Shown here one piece after another: positions 61,405 through 64,000 of a DNA stretch of 64,000 nt. The first letter of the stretch is position 1. Every line of letters begins with the position of its first letter. The notes beneath the pieces are model-generated. The model was given only the letters and a program-made list of their open reading frames with translations. It was not told the DNA's origin and ran no database searches. Made by a program: the position numbers and the translations under genes. The stretch lies in assembly GCF_019492055.1 (NCBI RefSeq), contig NZ_JAICBX010000002.1:1054001-1118000 (forward strand). The letters are read 5' to 3'. Source of the stretch: Flavimaribacter sediminis. GTDB taxonomy: Bacteria > Pseudomonadota > Alphaproteobacteria > Rhizobiales > Rhizobiaceae.

Positions 61405-62397
61405 ATGAAGCGTACACTTCTCAGCATGTTTGCACTCGCCGCGATGTCGGCCACGGCTTTGGCCGCCGATATCAAACCGGCGATCATCTATGACCTCGGG
61501 GGAAAATTCGACAAGTCATTCAACGAGTCCGCCTTTAACGGCGCGGAGAAGTTCAAGGAAGAAACCGGTATCGAATACCGGGAATTCGAAATCCAGAACG
61601 ACGCGCAGCGCGAGCAGGCATTGCGCCGCTTCGCCCGCGACGGCAACAATCCGATTGTCATGGCCGGCTTTTCCTGGGCGGCCGCCCTCGAAGACGTTGC
61701 CGCCGACTATCCGGACATCAATTTTGCGATCATCGACATGGTCGTCGACAAGCCGAATGTCCGCTCGGTCGTCTACAAGGAGCAGGAAGGCTCTTATCTC
61801 GTGGGCGTGATGGCGGCCATGGCGTCCGAAAGCGGCACAGTGAGCTTCATCGGCGGCATGGACATTCCGCTGATCCGCAAATTCGCGTGCGGCTACAAGG
61901 GCGGCGTGATGGCCACCAAGGAAGACGCAAAAGTCCTCGAAGCCATGACCGGCGACACGCCGGAAGCCTGGAATAACCCGGTCAAGGGCGGCGAGATCAC
62001 CAAGTCGCAGATCGCCCAGGGTTCCGACGTCATCTACGCCGCCGCCGGCGGCACCGGCATCGGCGTGCTGCAGGCGGCCGCCGACGAGGGCAAACTCGGC
62101 ATCGGCGTCGACTCCAACCAGAACGGCCTGCAGCCCGGGCACGTGCTGACCTCCATGCTGAAGCGCGTGGACGTCGCCGTCTACAACGCCTTCAAGGATG
62201 CGCAGGAAGACAAGTTCACCTATGGTTTCAATGTTCTGGGTCTCGCCGAAAACGGCGTTGACTACGCCATGGATGAAAACAATGCGCCGCTGGTGAGCCA
62301 GGACATGCGCGACGCCGTTGAACAGGCGAAGTCGGATATCATTGAAGGCAAGATCGTCGTACACGACTATATGTCGGACGAAAAATGCCCCTATTGA
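61405..62397 (+). CDS. BMP-family (purine nucleoside-type) ABC transporter binding protein
   Basis: A 330-aa periplasmic protein with a signal peptide (residues ~1-21, ALAAD). BMP/Med features are DLGGKFDKSFNESAFNGAEKF and the IIDMVVDKPNVRSVVYKEQEGSYLVG block. Homologues bind nucleosides or autoinducer-like ligands. The usual ATPase and two permease genes do not follow; a strong terminator does, so this gene is monocistronic. The start at 61405 is the one giving the signal peptide. Confidence 0.9.
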   Translation: MKRTLLSMFALAAMSATALAADIKPAIIYDLGGKFDKSFNESAFNGAEKFKEETGIEYREFEIQNDAQREQALRRFARDGNNPIVMAGFSWAAALEDVAADYPDINFAIIDMVVDKPNVRSVVYKEQEGSYLVGVMAAMASESGTVSFIGGMDIPLIRKFACGYKGGVMATKEDAKVLEAMTGDTPEAWNNPVKGGEITKSQIAQGSDVIYAAAGGTGIGVLQAAADEGKLGIGVDSNQNGLQPGHVLTSMLKRVDVAVYNAFKDAQEDKFTYGFNVLGLAENGVDYAMDENNAPLVSQDMRDAVEQAKSDIIEGKIVVHDYMSDEKCPY

Positions 62398-62422
62398 TTG
62401 CATTCGACAAAAGTTGATCATG

Positions 62423-62460
62423 AAAGCCGCCGGGTCGAATGGCCCGGCGGCTTTCTTTTT
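62423..62460 (+). terminator. Rho-independent terminator after the BMP gene
   Basis: A 12-bp perfect inverted repeat (AAAGCCGCCGGG / CCCGGCGGCTTT) with an 8-base loop is followed by CTTTTT. It ends the BMP transcript; the yraN gene ends at 62460 from the other side. Confidence 0.9.
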
Positions 62461-62831
62461 CAGAACGCATTCGGGAAATGAACCGGCCAGCGGCCCGGGA
62501 TAACCGCCACGATGTCATAACGCAGAGACAGGCGCGAAGCGTCCGATTGCCGTGACAGCCAAACATCGCCGGCAGCCGCAATGCGCCTGGCCGCGTTCGC
62601 TGTGACCGCATCAACGGCGGCCTGTTCGCTGGCGCGCGCCTTCACCTCCACAAAGACGGCCAGATCGCCCTTGCGCATGATGAGATCGACTTCGCCATGG
62701 CGGGTGCGGTACCTCCGGGCGACCGGGCGATAGCCTTTCAGGACAAGCGCCAGCGCTGCGAACCATTCACTCAAATGCCCTTTTCTGAAGGCCTTTCGAC
62801 GCGCTTCGACGCCAGTTTTGCCGCCGCTCAC
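62460..62831 (-). CDS. yraN: YraN/UPF0102 family protein
   Basis: A 123-aa protein with a predicted nuclease-like fold of the PD-(D/E)xK type: [21 protein letters not shown] contains the D, E and K positions. Its biochemical role is not established. It overlaps rsmI as ATGA, the usual arrangement in Alphaproteobacteria. Confidence 0.92.
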   Translation of the reverse strand: MSGGKTGVEARRKAFRKGHLSEWFAALALVLKGYRPVARRYRTRHGEVDLIMRKGDLAVFVEVKARASEQAAVDAVTANAARRIAAAGDVWLSRQSDASRLSLRYDIVAVIPGRWPVHFPNAF

Positions 62832-63712
62832 GCGCCGTCAGCCTTCATTTCGAGAAGCCGGCTGTAGAGCCACTTGCGGGAGAGACCCGTCACTTTTGCA
62901 GCTTCTGTCGCCGCCTTTCCCGGCGCAAGGGTTTCGCCAAGCTCCCTGAGCAGTCCATCGACATCGACTTCATCTATTTCCCTGGCTTCGGGAGGACCGA
63001 TCACGAGCACGATTTCGCCCCGGACATTGTCCGCAGCGGAATAGCGCCGGGAAAGCTCCTCCAGGCTGCCGCGCCGGACTTCTTCGTAGGTCTTTGTGAG
63101 TTCACGGCAAACCGCAGCCGGCCGGTCGCCGCCGAGCGTGCCTGCGCAATCGGCCAGCGAAGCGGAAAGGCGTTTCGGCGACTCAAAGAAAACAAGCGTG
63201 CCCGGTACGCTCTTCAGTTCGGTCAGCCTGTCGATGCGCGCCTTTTTGCGATTCGGCAGGAAGCCTGCAAACAGAAATGCGTCCGTCGGCATGCCGGAGG
63301 CGACGAGAGCGGCAAGCGGCGCCGAAGCGCCTGGAACCGGCGTCACCCGAATACCCGCCTCTATCGCCTGTTCGACAAGTCTGTATCCGGGATCGGAGAC
63401 AAGCGGCGTTCCCGCGTCAGACACGAGAGCGACCGATTTGCCATCTTCGATAGCTGCGATCAAGGCCGGCCCGGCCTTCGCCGCATTGTGCTCGTGATAG
63501 GCAAGCGGCCGCACGGAAATCGCGTATCGATCAAGAAGCTTCCGCGTAACACGCGTATCTTCGCAGGCGACGATATCGGCCGCTGCAATGGTCTCCAGCG
63601 CGCGTATCGTTATATCGCGCAGATTGCCTATCGGCGTGGCCACAAGGTAGAGGCCGGGCTCGATAATCCCTGCGGAAATTTCCTGCGTTCCGATGTGAAA
63701 ACTGCCTGCCAT
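62828..63712 (-). CDS. rsmI: 16S rRNA (cytidine1402-2'-O)-methyltransferase
   Basis: A 294-aa SAM-dependent enzyme methylating the ribose of C1402 in the decoding centre. Tetrapyrrole-methylase-fold motifs: [40 protein letters not shown] and [12 protein letters not shown]. The C-terminal helix-turn-helix-like tail ([20 protein letters not shown]) is typical of RsmI. It is translationally coupled to yraN. Confidence 0.96.
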   Translation of the reverse strand: MAGSFHIGTQEISAGIIEPGLYLVATPIGNLRDITIRALETIAAADIVACEDTRVTRKLLDRYAISVRPLAYHEHNAAKAGPALIAAIEDGKSVALVSDAGTPLVSDPGYRLVEQAIEAGIRVTPVPGASAPLAALVASGMPTDAFLFAGFLPNRKKARIDRLTELKSVPGTLVFFESPKRLSASLADCAGTLGGDRPAAVCRELTKTYEEVRRGSLEELSRRYSAADNVRGEIVLVIGPPEAREIDEVDVDGLLRELGETLAPGKAATEAAKVTGLSRKWLYSRLLEMKADGA

Positions 63713-63853
63713 GCGCCCTGATTCCGCGATCCCTTCCTTGGGTTTCGCATACTTTGCCCGCCGCAGGCAATTGCCAGGCTGGCGACCGGCGTCCCCCCTT
63801 TACCGACGGTATTTAAATCAATACTAATCGTTCGTATCGCCAATGGCGAAACG

Positions 63854-64000
63854 ATGGGGGACTGGGGATTGCGGGACATACCGAAACGGGCGTTCGCTCG
63901 CCTGACGGCGTTGAGCATTGCGACCATCGCTTTGGCGCTCGCCTCATGCCAACAGACGGTCAATTACGGCCTGCCCACGGATATCCAGGTGGAACCGGCG
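63854..64000 (+). CDS. LpoA-type penicillin-binding-protein activator lipoprotein, 3'-truncated
   Basis: The first 49 codons of a lipoprotein run to the window edge. The signal sequence has a basic start and a lipobox LALASC, with cysteine as the lipid-attachment residue. Divergence from rsmI is the standard position of the LpoA-like gene in this order. The identification rests on that context and on the lipobox, since the domain itself is outside the window. Confidence 0.7.
   Translation, partial: MGDWGLRDIPKRAFARLTALSIATIALALASCQQTVNYGLPTDIQVEPA

Noticed and set aside
61516..62421. 301-codon frame antisense to the BMP gene
   Set aside because: It overlaps the signal-bearing, family-matching gene on the other strand and shows shadow composition.
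1..64000. Insertion sequences, integrases, CRISPR arrays and riboswitches
   Set aside because: I looked for transposase or integrase motifs, regularly spaced repeats and known riboswitch-like leaders and found none that I could support.

Overview
This window is high-GC chromosomal DNA from an alphaproteobacterium, most likely of the order Hyphomicrobiales (Phyllobacteriaceae or Rhizobiaceae-like). The rsmI/yraN pair divergent from an LpoA-type lipoprotein gene, the choline-sulfatase gene beside a quaternary-amine ABC ATPase, the abundance of TRAP and ABC uptake systems with IclR, GntR and LysR regulators, and tRNA genes with encoded CCA all point that way. The assignment rests on gene content, not on a database search.

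Layout. 0-8.4 kb: end of a betaine/choline-type ABC ATPase, choline sulfatase (betC), an XRE/MmyB regulator divergent from a small membrane protein, a RidA-like protein divergent from a sugar-phosphate-isomerase-like TIM barrel, a small membrane protein plus HlyD-type adaptor, and a cysteine synthase fused to a glutaredoxin. 8.6-9.2 kb: a decayed SAM-methyltransferase gene. 9.4-15.5 kb: an AT-rich surface-polysaccharide island (GT32, two GT2 enzymes, UDP-galactopyranose mutase, a sulfotransferase-like protein). 15.5-18.4 kb: a lipocalin lipoprotein and RecQ.

18.5-32.5 kb is catabolic cluster I: an IclR regulator, quinone oxidoreductase, Ldh-family dehydrogenase, HpaI-type aldolase, bicupin, two-subunit class I fumarase/tartrate dehydratase, a DUF6282 hydrolase, a TAXI-type TRAP transporter, two MaoC hydratases, an acyl-CoA synthetase and an SDR. 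A repeated 17-bp partial palindrome lies in three of its promoter regions and is probably the IclR operator. 32.8-43.7 kb is cluster II: a DctPQM TRAP operon with two dehydrogenases, a metallo-beta-lactamase-fold lactonase, an EstB-like esterase, two SDRs, a GntR/FCD regulator, a carboxymuconolactone-decarboxylase-like protein and a cytochrome P450. An 11-bp motif repeated at three promoter regions probably marks the GntR regulon. 44.3-57.7 kb is cluster III: a third TRAP system (fused QM), a LysR regulator divergent from a CaiB-type CoA-transferase, a dipeptide-type ABC importer with a permease-ATPase fusion, an alpha/beta hydrolase and a flavin monooxygenase. The gap between clusters II and III holds a fragment resembling a phage DNA methyltransferase.

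57.8-60 kb is a lower-GC segment with a DUF2971 protein, a winged-helix-type HTH protein, a tRNA-like gene whose anticodon loop carries 35 extra bases, and tRNA-Ser(GGA). 60-64 kb returns to housekeeping genes: a small membrane protein, msrA, a BMP-family lipoprotein/binding protein, yraN, rsmI and the start of an LpoA-like gene.

The clusters look like three independently regulated carboxylate or ester degradation modules, each with its own high-affinity importer. I cannot name their substrates from sequence alone. The strongest candidates for something new are the tRNA with the anticodon-loop insertion and the two motif-defined regulons.
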